NCBI GenBank assembly: GCA_949398305.1
Contig: CASLVD010000010.1
Coordinates: 1 to 41,367 of the forward strand
Source of the DNA: an uncultured Candidatus Melainabacteria bacterium
Lineage (GTDB): Bacteria; Cyanobacteriota; Vampirovibrionia; Gastranaerophilales; Gastranaerophilaceae
Direction: 5' to 3'
Length of the DNA stretch: 41,367 bases
In this document: positions 9,839 to 18,225 of the stretch, piece after piece
Layout of the letters: the number at the start of each line of letters is the position of its first letter
Numbering within the stretch: position 1 is the first letter of the stretch
The notes under the pieces: generated by a model
The model's database searches: none
Told to the model about the DNA's origin: nothing
The model's input: the letters and a program-made list of their open reading frames with translations, nothing else
Translations under genes and position numbers: made by a program

Positions 9839-9896
9839 CCACAATTCTCCCTTTTTACAAAATTTTCGCATAAAAATAAGCTTTTGGCAATTTAAA

Positions 9897-10223
9897 TTAT
9901 ACAGAAGTAATTGCTTTTAAAATTTTATAAATTTCTTCTATTTTGTCTCTATCATCTTTAACACTATCAACAATCATATGAATATCAGCCAGCAATTCAT
10001 TTGCCGGTTTCAAGTGTTCAGCATTAAACAACTCTTCAACCGTAACCCCTAAACATTCAATAATCTTTTCCATTGTTTGGGCTGTCATAAAGTTTTTACC
10101 GGTTTCAATACCAATCAGCGTATAAGTAGATATATTTATTTTTTCCGCAAATTTTTCCTGAGTAAGACCTTTTTTATGCCTTAATCGTTTTATTTTACTG
10201 CCGATTTCTCTTTTTATATCCAT
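9897..10223 (-). CDS. XRE-family transcriptional regulator
   Basis: 108 residues. The helix-turn-helix occupies about 6-62: IGSKIKRLRHKKGLTQEKFA, then INISTYTLIGIETGKNF and a third helix region ending CLGVTVEELF. The remaining 40 residues are charged and predicted helical, perhaps a dimerisation segment. No ligand domain is seen. It reads divergently from the orphan gene at 10491, and the 267-nt gap holds two 6-bp dyads that could be its operators. There is no Shine-Dalgarno sequence. TAAAAT lies exactly 6 nt before the ATG (10230-10235), which suggests a leaderless mRNA. It may lead into polA. Confidence 0.88.
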   Translation of the reverse strand: MDIKREIGSKIKRLRHKKGLTQEKFAEKINISTYTLIGIETGKNFMTAQTMEKIIECLGVTVEELFNAEHLKPANELLADIHMIVDSVKDDRDKIEEIYKILKAITSV

Positions 10224-10389
10224 TTTTATATTTTACATTGTATTTAAAAATTTTAGAATAAGACTACATTATAACTTTTTACTTTTTTATGGTATTTTAT
10301 ATCACTATATATTAAGAAATATTAAGTTGAGATGTATTGTTATTACTGTATTTCCTAAAAAAGTGTAATTAAATATTCTATTTTTTATC

Positions 10390-10437
10390 AATTTCATGAA
10401 CTCGAAATTTTTTATATAGAAGTAAGGGGAAACTTCT
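10390..10437. promoter_or_regulatory. Two short dyads upstream of the orphan gene
   Basis: AATTTC-8-GAAATT (10390-10409) and AGAAGT-8-ACTTCT (10418-10437) are perfect 6-bp inverted repeats with the same 8-nt spacing and centres 28 bp apart. They lie in the XRE/orphan divergent region. They could be operators, or hairpins in a leader RNA; the arms differ in sequence, so a single binding protein is not implied. Confidence 0.35.
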
Positions 10438-10490
10438 AAAAGGTAAAAGATAAATTAGAAAGTAAGAAAGAAAAAGAAAGGGGAATTCTT

Positions 10491-10943
10491 ATGACATCAT
10501 TTTCAACACAAGCAGTATGCGGACCGGTTATCGGATCATTAGTTGCAAAGGACAAAGGAGATGCATCAAACAGAACAAAATGCGCAGGAGCACAACTTGT
10601 TAACAATGCAAAAACAATGGCACAAACAGCATTAGTGGGTGGCGGCGTATACGGAGCAGCAAGAGCATTTATAAAACATCCAAATACAATAGTCGTACAA
10701 ACAGGTGCAAAATTTTTCGATAAAATTATTAACGTAACAAAGTTACCAAAAAGTAACAAATTTGTTGATAAGTTACTAAAAATGCCGGGCAAAGCAAAAG
10801 CATTTGTACTAATCGCACTTCCTGCATTACTGGCAGTTGATTATATCAGAAGTAAACACTTATACAAAATGGGACAAATTGATCAAAAATATACAGATCA
10901 AGCCAAAATCGAAGAAAATACTAAGAAAAATATTTTAGGATAA
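10491..10943 (+). CDS. Orphan protein with one likely membrane segment
   Basis: 150 residues, not recognised. The N-terminus is polar and carries two cysteines (AVCGPVIG, KCAGAQL). A Gly/Ala-rich stretch follows (TALVGGGVYGAARAF), then a Lys-rich middle, a probable membrane helix AFVLIALPALLAVDYI (about 105-120), and a charged C-terminus. It lacks a normal signal peptide. The start has AAAGGGG 7 nt upstream. Codon choice is strikingly A-ending (GCA, ACA), unlike nifJ. It is monocistronic, with a 14-bp terminator directly after the stop, implying a separately regulated and possibly abundant product. Confidence 0.75.
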   Translation: MTSFSTQAVCGPVIGSLVAKDKGDASNRTKCAGAQLVNNAKTMAQTALVGGGVYGAARAFIKHPNTIVVQTGAKFFDKIINVTKLPKSNKFVDKLLKMPGKAKAFVLIALPALLAVDYIRSKHLYKMGQIDQKYTDQAKIEENTKKNILG

Positions 10944-10945
10944 CA

Positions 10946-10979
10946 AAAAGGCGACACCTGTCTTAAGGTGTCGCCTTTT
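10946..10979. terminator. Bidirectional intrinsic terminator (orphan gene and clpX)
   Basis: A perfect 14-bp stem, AAAAGGCGACACCT and AGGTGTCGCCTTTT, with a 6-nt loop. It has A and T runs on either side, so it can end both the plus-strand orphan gene and the minus-strand clpX transcript. Confidence 0.9.
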
Positions 10980-10998
10980 ATATTTATATTATAAAAAC

Positions 10999-12303
<1,305 letters not shown>

Positions 12304-12326
12304 TTAATTAAATCTCCAAATTTCTA

Positions 12327-12917
12327 TTATTTAACAATATCACGGGAAATAACTTTATCAATCATACCGTATTCTAAAGCTTCCTGAGGTGTCATGATAT
12401 AGTCTCTATCTGTATCCTTTTCAATCTTTTTAACAGGCTGACCGGTATTTGAAGCCAAAATTTCATTCAATGACTTTTTAATTCTGATAATTTCTGCAGC
12501 TTGGATTTCAATATCAGTAGCCTGACCTTGAGCTCCGCCTAAAGGTTGGTGAATTAACACTCTTGAATGAGGTAATGCCATTCTTTTACCTTTAGTACCT
12601 GAAGATAAAAGGAAAGCACCCATAGAAGCAGCCTGACCTAAACAAATTGTAGATACGTCTGCTCTGATGTGCTGGATAGTATCATAAATTGCGAAACCTG
12701 CAGTTACGCTTCCGCCCGGACTGTTAATATATAACATAATATCTTTTTCAGGATTTTCACTATCTAATAACAATAACTGTGCAACAACTAAGTTAGCAAC
12801 CATATCGTCAATAGCAGTTCCCAAGAAGATAATTCTTTCTCTTAACAATCTTGAAAAGATATCGAATGATCTTTCACCTCTGCTTGATTGTTCAACAACT
12901 ACAGGTACAAAACTCAT
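12327..12917 (-). CDS. clpP: ATP-dependent Clp protease proteolytic subunit ClpP
   Basis: Serine peptidase that forms the tetradecameric degradation chamber. 196 residues. The catalytic triad is visible: Ser in [11 protein letters not shown], His in [13 protein letters not shown] and Asp in DTDRDYIM. The oxyanion segment SPGGSVTAG is present. It is 42 nt after tig and 23 nt before clpX, the classic tig-clpP-clpX operon that couples nascent-chain folding with protein turnover. Confidence 0.97.
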   Translation of the reverse strand: MSFVPVVVEQSSRGERSFDIFSRLLRERIIFLGTAIDDMVANLVVAQLLLLDSENPEKDIMLYINSPGGSVTAGFAIYDTIQHIRADVSTICLGQAASMGAFLLSSGTKGKRMALPHSRVLIHQPLGGAQGQATDIEIQAAEIIRIKKSLNEILASNTGQPVKKIEKDTDRDYIMTPQEALEYGMIDKVISRDIVK

Positions 12918-12959
12918 GATTTAATTCCCTTTCTTATTTATAATTATAACTACGTTTTT

Positions 12960-14273
12960 TTAAGCTTCAACTTTTTCTTTAACTTCAACATATTCAATGT
13001 TATTGTTAGCAAGCAAGTAATCTCTAACTTTATCGTTAACGATTTGTTGAGATAAAGAAGACAAGAAGTCAGGGTTTTGACCAAATTGTTTCAATAAATC
13101 TTGAGGTCCTACACCATAAGCTCCTGCCATTTGTGCAATTTTAGTTTGGAAATCAGCTTGTTCAACCTTAATATCAGCTTCTTTTGAAATTTTATCAATA
13201 ATTAAAGAATTTTTAATTCTTGTCATAGCATCTTCTGCTAAAGTTTTTTCAAATTCATCGCCTTGAGATTTTACAAAATCTTCCCAATTAATTCCTTGAT
13301 AAGATAATCTTTGTTGATAATCAGCTTTTAAAGATTCAACTTCTCTATTTATCATACCTTGAGGAATTTCAACAGATGCTGATTCAACAATTGATTTAAA
13401 TACTGCATTTTCTGCATTAACTTTTTTGATATTTTCTCTTTGATTATCAACATAATCTTTGATATCAGCTTTTAATTCATCAACTGTAGAGAATCTGCTT
13501 GATTTTTTAACGAATTCATCTGTTAATTCAGGTAAAATTCTTTGTTTAATTTCATTGATTTTAATAGCAAATGTAGCCGGCTGACCTTTTAATTTTTCAT
13601 CATGATATTCTTCAGGGAAAGTAACTTGAATATCAAATTCATCTTTAATATTGTGACCGACTAACTGTTCTGCAAACCCAGGAATAAAGTTTGAATGAGC
13701 TAAATCTAAAGCATAACCTTTAGCTGCTCCGCCTTGAATAGGTTCACCGTTACAAGTTCCTTCAAAATCGAATACAACAGTATCAGTTTCATTTGAAGGT
13801 CTATCAAGAACAAGTTCCATAGAAGCATGTTGAGCCAAGAAACCTTCCAAAGCTTTATCAAACGCATTATTATCAGCTGCAGGAACTTCAACTTTCACAT
13901 CAATTCCTTTATAAGAGCCTAAAGAAACTTCCGGTCTTGTTTCAACTTCAAAAGTAATCTCGACATCTTTGCCTGTTTCAAACTTGTAATCTGTAATTGC
14001 AGGCTGTGTGATAATATCTAATTTGTTATCATAAACAGCTTGACCTAAATATTTAGGCAATAAAATTTCTAAAGCTTCCTGACGGATTCTGTCAACACCA
14101 ACGTGTCTTTCAACAACAGCACGTGGAGCTTTACCTTTTCTAAAACCGTCTACATTGATATATTGTGAAATCTTTGAAGCTGCAGTATTATAAGCACTTG
14201 TTGCTTCAGCTGCAGGAATTGTCATACTAATACTTACTACATTGTCTTTTAATTTTGTTAACTTTGTTTCCAT
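12960..14273 (-). CDS. tig: Trigger factor
   Basis: Ribosome-associated chaperone and peptidyl-prolyl isomerase. 437 residues, the usual length. The N-terminal ribosome-binding domain carries GFRKGKAPRAVVERHVG (family signature GFRxGKxP). The FKBP-like isomerase domain (about 150-240) includes DTVVFDFEG and FPEEYHDEKLKGQPATF. The rest is the helical substrate-binding domain. Its start has AAAGGA about 9 nt upstream. It is first gene of the tig-clpP-clpX operon, divergent from rpsP. Confidence 0.96.
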   Translation of the reverse strand: METKLTKLKDNVVSISMTIPAAEATSAYNTAASKISQYINVDGFRKGKAPRAVVERHVGVDRIRQEALEILLPKYLGQAVYDNKLDIITQPAITDYKFETGKDVEITFEVETRPEVSLGSYKGIDVKVEVPAADNNAFDKALEGFLAQHASMELVLDRPSNETDTVVFDFEGTCNGEPIQGGAAKGYALDLAHSNFIPGFAEQLVGHNIKDEFDIQVTFPEEYHDEKLKGQPATFAIKINEIKQRILPELTDEFVKKSSRFSTVDELKADIKDYVDNQRENIKKVNAENAVFKSIVESASVEIPQGMINREVESLKADYQQRLSYQGINWEDFVKSQGDEFEKTLAEDAMTRIKNSLIIDKISKEADIKVEQADFQTKIAQMAGAYGVGPQDLLKQFGQNPDFLSSLSQQIVNDKVRDYLLANNNIEYVEVKEKVEA

Positions 14274-14312
14274 TTTTCTAATATCCTTTTTTATTTACAT
14301 GTATCTTGTTAA

Positions 14313-14340
14313 ATTTTACCGCAAAAAATAATAAAATCAA
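14313..14340 (-). promoter_or_regulatory. Predicted promoter of tig-clpP-clpX
   Basis: On the minus strand TTGATT (14340-14335), a 16-nt spacer and TAAAAT (14318-14313) lie about 40 nt before the tig start. Confidence 0.5.
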
Positions 14341-14411
14341 CTCATATAAACGAATTATATCCTTTATTATAGCCTTTCCCGCACAATTATTTACAAATAC
14401 TTGCAACCTGA

Positions 14412-14440
14412 TTGTCTTTGTGCTTCAATCAGAATATAAT
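14412..14440 (+). promoter_or_regulatory. Predicted promoter of rpsP
   Basis: TTGTCT (14412-14417), a 17-nt spacer and a perfect TATAAT (14435-14440). It predicts an untranslated leader of about 84 nt before rpsP. Confidence 0.65.
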
Positions 14441-14446
14441 CAGGTG

Positions 14447-14530
14447 ATTCCTCTTCAACCCGGTTAAGGAAATCAGGCAAGCGGCGGCCGGATTACCGCT
14501 AGTGACAAAGAAAAAGAAGGAAAACAACAA
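14447..14530 (+). promoter_or_regulatory. GC-rich structured leader of rpsP
   Basis: Between the promoter and rpsP is an island of unusually GC-rich sequence (about 14457-14500) in an AT-rich intergenic region. AGCGG (14480-14484) can pair with CCGCT (14496-14500), and CCGG occurs twice and could pair with itself as an alternative fold. Such an island with competing pairings fits an autoregulatory ribosomal-protein leader. I do not recognise it as a known riboswitch class. The ribosome binding site AAGAAGG follows. Confidence 0.4.
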
Positions 14531-14911
14531 ATGTTAAAAATCAGATTAAAAAGATTGGGTGCTAAGAAAAACCCTACATACAGAGTTATCGTAATCAACT
14601 CAACTACAAAAAGAGAAGGTAGACCTATTCAAGAATTAGGTCACTACAACCCTAAAACTAAAGAAATGAAATTAAATAAAGAAGCTGCTTTAGAATGGAT
14701 TTCTAAAGGTGCTCAACCAACAGAAACTGTTGCATACTTAATCAAAAACTGCAACGAAGACGGTACTTTAAACTATGTAAAAAAAGAAACAGTTAAACTT
14801 TCTAAAAAAGCATTAGCTAAAAAACAAGCTGAAGAAGAAGCAGCAAAAGCAGCCGCTGAAGCAGCAGCACAAGAAGCTGAAGCTCCTGCAGAAGAAGTTG
14901 CTGAAGCATAA
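14531..14911 (+). CDS. rpsP: 30S ribosomal protein S16 with a long acidic tail
   Basis: Small-subunit ribosomal protein. The first 80 or so residues are canonical S16: MLKIRLKRLGAKKNPTYRV, then REGRPIQELGHYNPKTKE and AYLIKN. At 126 residues it is longer than the usual 80-90 because of a tail rich in Ala, Glu and Lys (about 97-126). It stands alone, without the rimM/trmD/rplS neighbours seen in many bacteria. A 15-bp terminator follows. Confidence 0.96.
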   Translation: MLKIRLKRLGAKKNPTYRVIVINSTTKREGRPIQELGHYNPKTKEMKLNKEAALEWISKGAQPTETVAYLIKNCNEDGTLNYVKKETVKLSKKALAKKQAEEEAAKAAAEAAAQEAEAPAEEVAEA

Positions 14912-14931
14912 TTTTCATAAAAACTTATGAT

Positions 14932-14965
14932 AAAAAAAGAGCTCTTATTAAAGAGCTCTTTTTTT
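14932..14965. terminator. Bidirectional terminator between rpsP and the response regulator
   Basis: A perfect 15-bp stem, AAAAAAAGAGCTCTT and AAGAGCTCTTTTTTT, around an ATTA loop. It is near-symmetrical, so it works for rpsP (plus) and for the convergent regulator (minus), whose stop codon it touches. Confidence 0.92.
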
Positions 14966-15662
14966 AAACACTTAATTTATAACCACCGCCATAAATCGTT
15001 TCTATATATTTTTTGCCATCTGCAATTTTATCAATTTTGCTTCTCAAGTGCCTGATATGAACACGTATTGTTTCTATATCATCATCCGGAGAATATCCCC
15101 AGATATCTTTCAAAAGCTTGGCTGAAGACACCATATTCCCATGGTTTTGAAATAAAAGATTAAAAATGTCGAATTCTATAGGTGTTAATTTTACTTGCTT
15201 ATCTCCGATTTTAACACTATAAAGCTCCGGCAATAAAGTGATTTCGCCTAATGTAAGTAAATCTCTCACAGAAGCAGATTCCGGAATATGATTAGTACGT
15301 TTTAAAAGAGCACGCACCCTCACCAGAAGTTCCTCTATTTCAAACGGCTTTACAAGATAATCATCCACCCCGATATTAAAACCGTTCACTTTATCATTAA
15401 GCTGAGATAATGCTGTCAACATAATAATTGGGATATTTTTTGTTTCTTCATTTTGCCTTATTCTTTTAGCTACAGTAAAACCGTCAACCTCAGGCATCAT
15501 TACATCCAATACAACAAGCCACGGGAGCTCCTGCTTGACAAGCGCAAAACCTTTAACACCGTCATATGCCTGAATAACATTATAACCGGCTAATTCTAAA
15601 TTAACCTTAATAAGTTCATTTATTGCAATATCATCATCTATAACTAATATCTTATTATTCAT
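14964..15662 (-). CDS. rpaA: OmpR-family response regulator, RpaA-like
   Basis: Two-component DNA-binding regulator, 232 residues. The receiver domain (1-120) has the acidic pair in IDDDIAINEL, phospho-acceptor Asp in VVLDVMMPEVDGF, Thr in MLTALSQ and Lys in YLVKPFEIEELL. A winged-helix domain (about 135-232) ends with DIETIRVHIRHLRSK and YIETIYGGGYKL. From memory it matches cyanobacterial RpaA, the clock output regulator, over both domains, including ALSQxxDKVxGFN and DDDIETIRVHIRHLR. No histidine kinase is adjacent. There is no Shine-Dalgarno sequence; TAGAAT lies exactly 6 nt before the ATG. The family is certain; the RpaA assignment is likely, and the broader RpaA/RpaB (ycf27) group is the alternative. 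Confidence 0.9.
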   Translation of the reverse strand: MNNKILVIDDDIAINELIKVNLELAGYNVIQAYDGVKGFALVKQELPWLVVLDVMMPEVDGFTVAKRIRQNEETKNIPIIMLTALSQLNDKVNGFNIGVDDYLVKPFEIEELLVRVRALLKRTNHIPESASVRDLLTLGEITLLPELYSVKIGDKQVKLTPIEFDIFNLLFQNHGNMVSSAKLLKDIWGYSPDDDIETIRVHIRHLRSKIDKIADGKKYIETIYGGGYKLSV

Positions 15663-15668
15663 ACAAAA

Positions 15669-15697
15669 ATTCTAATACAAAGGAGTAGTTTTTAAAA
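15669..15697 (-). promoter_or_regulatory. Predicted promoter of the rpaA-like gene, leaderless
   Basis: Minus strand: TTTTAA (15697-15692), 17-nt spacer, TAGAAT (15674-15669), then 6 nt to the ATG at 15662. The predicted start of transcription coincides with the start codon. Confidence 0.45.
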
Positions 15698-15736
15698 TAC
15701 CATTCATAAAACTTAACATATCCAAATATCAAAAAA

Positions 15737-15769
15737 TGAACATATAAGTGTCTTTATGACATTTGTTCA
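15737..15769. promoter_or_regulatory. Nested dyad between rpaA-like gene and speD
   Basis: Outer arms TGAACA (15737-15742) and TGTTCA (15764-15769) enclose inner arms TGTC (15749-15752) and GACA (15758-15761). It lies in the 212-nt divergent region and could be a binding site for a dimeric regulator, perhaps the RpaA-like protein itself. No T-run follows, so it is not a terminator. Confidence 0.35.
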
Positions 15770-15822
15770 AAAGTTAATGAAAGAATTTAACCCGAAAACT
15801 AACAAATTTTTATTTTTTATTA

Positions 15823-15836
15823 TATTATGTAGTAGT
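15823..15836 (+). promoter_or_regulatory. -10 region of speD
   Basis: TATTATGTAGTAGT matches TATCATGTAGTAGT at the PFOR promoter in 13 of 14 positions. No good -35 is visible 16-18 nt upstream. Confidence 0.4.
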
Positions 15837-15874
15837 GTGAAAATATACATTTATTTAATAAGGAGAAACGCAAA

Positions 15875-16327
15875 TTGACAGATACACCTTTAGAAATGTT
15901 TCAAGCAACAGAACAACATGAAAGACACTTAGGCCAGCATGTTCTTGCTGAATTTTTTGAATGTGATCCAAATACATTGAATAGCTTAGATAAAGTTGAA
16001 AAATACATGATAGATTCTGCTTTAGAATGCGGAGCAACTATCGTTCAAAAATGTTTCCATATGTTTAACCCGTATGGAGTTTCAGGGGTAGTAATTATCG
16101 CAGAAAGCCACCTTGCAATCCACACTTGGCCTGAACTTGGCTATGCGGCTGTTGATTTATTCACATGCGGTTCAAAATGCGACCCTAAAGTTGCTTATGA
16201 ATTTTTGAAAAAGAAATTCAGTTCTAAAAGAGCTAGCTTTACCGAATTAAAAAGAGGTATTATTTCAGATGAAACAATGAAAGTCGTTGAAAAACCTTTT
16301 GAAATTATGGAACAAATCGAAAGCTAA
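15875..16327 (+). CDS. speD: S-adenosylmethionine decarboxylase proenzyme
   Basis: Makes decarboxylated SAM, the aminopropyl donor for spermidine synthesis. 150 residues. The autocleavage site that creates the pyruvoyl group is the Glu-Ser of IIAESHLAIHTWPE; the processing His and Cys are in this motif and in LFTCGSKC. The start is a TTG at 15875: AGGAG lies 9 nt upstream, no in-frame ATG fits as well, and the protein N-terminus is then sensible. No spermidine synthase is in the window, but an Orn/Lys/Arg decarboxylase-like gene lies at 28107. Monocistronic. Confidence 0.93.
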   Translation: MTDTPLEMFQATEQHERHLGQHVLAEFFECDPNTLNSLDKVEKYMIDSALECGATIVQKCFHMFNPYGVSGVVIIAESHLAIHTWPELGYAAVDLFTCGSKCDPKVAYEFLKKKFSSKRASFTELKRGIISDETMKVVEKPFEIMEQIES

Positions 16328-16347
16328 TAATAGATTTAATAGAAACT

Positions 16348-16384
16348 AAAAAATCCGGTTTATTTAATTAAATCGGATTTTTTT
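16348..16384 (+). terminator. Terminator of speD
   Basis: AAAAAATCCG (16348-16357) pairs with CGGATTTTTT (16374-16383), and the loop region holds the palindrome ATTTAATTAAAT. It overlaps the last codons of the convergent nnrD. Confidence 0.8.
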
Positions 16385-17184
16385 ATGGCTTCCGGTATAA
16401 AATTAATTAAATCTTGTGCCATAACAGAATAAGCAGTTAAATTTTCTGCCGCGATATCACCACAAAGTCCGTGTAAATAGACTCCAAGAGCTGATGCTTC
16501 AAATAAATCCATACCTTGAGCGGCAAGCCCTGCAATCATGCCAGTTAAAACATCACCTGAACCGGCTTTTGCCATAGAATTATTGCCTGTTGTATTTAAA
16601 TATTTTCTACCGTCAGGCGCTATAACTACTGTTTTATGGGTTTTTAGAACAGTTACAGCATTATAAATCTTAGAAATCTTTTCTGCGGCTTTTCCCGTAT
16701 CATTTAAAACCTCATCTAATGCACAATCCAAAAGTCTTGCGGCTTCTTTCGGGTGAGGGGTAAACATAACATTTAAAAGCTTTTTAGATGTAAAAAACTC
16801 AGGCATTTTTGATAAAATATTTAACCCGTCAGCATCAATTATCAGTGGTAAATTTTGAGGTAAATTATTTATCACTGTTTGAAAAAGTTCAACTGCTTCA
16901 CGATTTTGCGATAACCCACAGCCTATTTCAACAACATCCGAACCCGATAAATGCAGTAATACTTCTTTCCTTGGTAAAAATACAAGATTTGACGTTTGAG
17001 CTGCAACCGCATCAATTACACGCTCGGTTGAAGCTAAAAAACAATACCCGCACCCGACTTTAAGCGCAGAAACGCTTGATAAATAAGCAGCTCCCGGCAT
17101 GTAATCAGAACCTGCTATATTTAAAACTTTACCGTAAGTTCCCTTATTAGAATTTTCAATACGCTTTGGAAGCTTATAATCCAT
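16360..17184 (-). CDS. nnrD: ADP-dependent NAD(P)H-hydrate dehydratase
   Basis: Repairs hydrated NAD(P)H. 274 residues of the YjeF C-terminal (ribokinase-like) fold. Motifs: KGTYGKVLNIAGS, PLIIDADGLNIL, FTPHPKEAARLL and the catalytic/anion-hole loop KAGSGDVLTGMIAG. Many bacteria fuse this to the NnrE epimerase; here the epimerase half is absent and no nnrE is seen in the window. The start overlaps trmL by 11 nt. Last gene of the eight-gene minus-strand operon. Confidence 0.93.
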   Translation of the reverse strand: MDYKLPKRIENSNKGTYGKVLNIAGSDYMPGAAYLSSVSALKVGCGYCFLASTERVIDAVAAQTSNLVFLPRKEVLLHLSGSDVVEIGCGLSQNREAVELFQTVINNLPQNLPLIIDADGLNILSKMPEFFTSKKLLNVMFTPHPKEAARLLDCALDEVLNDTGKAAEKISKIYNAVTVLKTHKTVVIAPDGRKYLNTTGNNSMAKAGSGDVLTGMIAGLAAQGMDLFEASALGVYLHGLCGDIAAENLTAYSVMAQDLINFIPEAIKKSDLIK

Positions 17185-17629
17185 TCTGCCTTATTGCCTC
17201 ATAAGCTACAATTGCAACAGAATTTGATAGATTAAGACTTCTTTGCCCCTCCATCATCGGAATAGTTCTGGCATGAGAATCTTTTACGTATTTATCAGGC
17301 AAACCTCTTGTTTCAGGTCCGAATACAATAAAATCACCGTCTTTAAAATCAATATCTGTATACAATTTATCGGTTTTTGTTGTCAAATAATAAAACGTAC
17401 CGTCAGGAAATTCATCGTACAACTGTTCCATTGTGTCAACTTTATGTAAATCCACACTTTCCCAATAATCAAGCCCTGCACGCTTTGTATATTTACTTGA
17501 AAGCGAAAAACCAAGCTTTCCTACCAAATATAAACTTGCCCCGCAACAAGCGCAAAGTCTTGCGATATTTCCGGTATTTTGCGGAATTTCAGGTTCATAT
17601 AAGACAATATTTAACTTACTCTTTGTCAT
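17174..17629 (-). CDS. trmL: tRNA (cytidine/uridine-34 2'-O) methyltransferase TrmL
   Basis: SPOUT-class enzyme that methylates the wobble ribose of tRNA-Leu in E. coli. 151 residues. The three SPOUT motifs are clear: EPEIPQNTGNIARLC, VFGPETRGLP and the knot segment IPM...RSLNLSNSVAIVAYEA. It overlaps pgsA by 14 nt upstream and nnrD by 11 nt downstream, so all three are translationally linked. Confidence 0.93.
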   Translation of the reverse strand: MTKSKLNIVLYEPEIPQNTGNIARLCACCGASLYLVGKLGFSLSSKYTKRAGLDYWESVDLHKVDTMEQLYDEFPDGTFYYLTTKTDKLYTDIDFKDGDFIVFGPETRGLPDKYVKDSHARTIPMMEGQRSLNLSNSVAIVAYEAIRQNGL

Positions 17630-18206
17630 TCAAAACAGCCTTTGCTTCGATTACAACAGGTAATCCTCGAACTACACAAAAAACAATCGCAATAACAGCA
17701 AGCCAATATCCCACTTGGAATACTACATCCGCATGCGGTAAATTAGGAATTTTAGATGCCACAATAACAATAAATGCAAGTACTTTTGCAACTGCATAAC
17801 TTATTCTCATAAATTTTGAACCGGTTATAAATTTACAAACAGGATTTTGCTGCATACCAAATGGGGTATAACCTTTCTCCATAGCTGCACTTCTGATTGT
17901 ATCAGTCACGAACCCTCTAGTTATGGCAATAAGCGGGAATAAAATAGAAAGCCATCCTTGAACAGCAAACAAAATCCAATAGGTATTTTCAACAATTCTA
18001 TCACCCATGATATCAAGTAATGCACCTAATTTAGAAACTTCGTTAAATTTTCTTGCTACCCATCCGTCAACACCATCCAAAGCAAATGCTAAAATAGTCA
18101 ATACCAGTGCCCAAATATAAGCACATACACTTTGTGGCATCGCTAATATTAAATAAACTGCAACAAACATTAAGAATATTCTAAATATTGATATAAAATT
18201 TGCCAT
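17616..18206 (-). CDS. pgsA: CDP-alcohol phosphatidyltransferase, probably PgsA-type
   Basis: Membrane enzyme that transfers a phosphatidyl group from CDP-diacylglycerol to an alcohol. 196 residues and about five or six membrane helices. The family signature DGx2ARx8Gx3Dx3D is intact in DGVDGWVARKFNEVSK and the following GALLDIMGD. Substrate cannot be read from the sequence; glycerol-3-phosphate (PgsA) is the usual one, with phosphatidylinositol-type enzymes as alternatives. It sits in an envelope-biogenesis operon. Confidence 0.85.
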   Translation of the reverse strand: MANFISIFRIFLMFVAVYLILAMPQSVCAYIWALVLTILAFALDGVDGWVARKFNEVSKLGALLDIMGDRIVENTYWILFAVQGWLSILFPLIAITRGFVTDTIRSAAMEKGYTPFGMQQNPVCKFITGSKFMRISYAVAKVLAFIVIVASKIPNLPHADVVFQVGYWLAVIAIVFCVVRGLPVVIEAKAVLNDKE

Positions 18207-18225
18207 AACATCCTCTTATACTAAA

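Noticed and set aside
9839-9871. Longer polA start with 11 extra residues
   Set aside because: The strong AAAGGGAG site lies inside this extension and is positioned for the ATG at 9838.
10436-10792. Hydrophobic frame antisense to the orphan gene at 10491
   Set aside because: Overlaps a gene with a good ribosome binding site and terminator. The minus-strand frame has no promoter or ribosome binding site that I can see.
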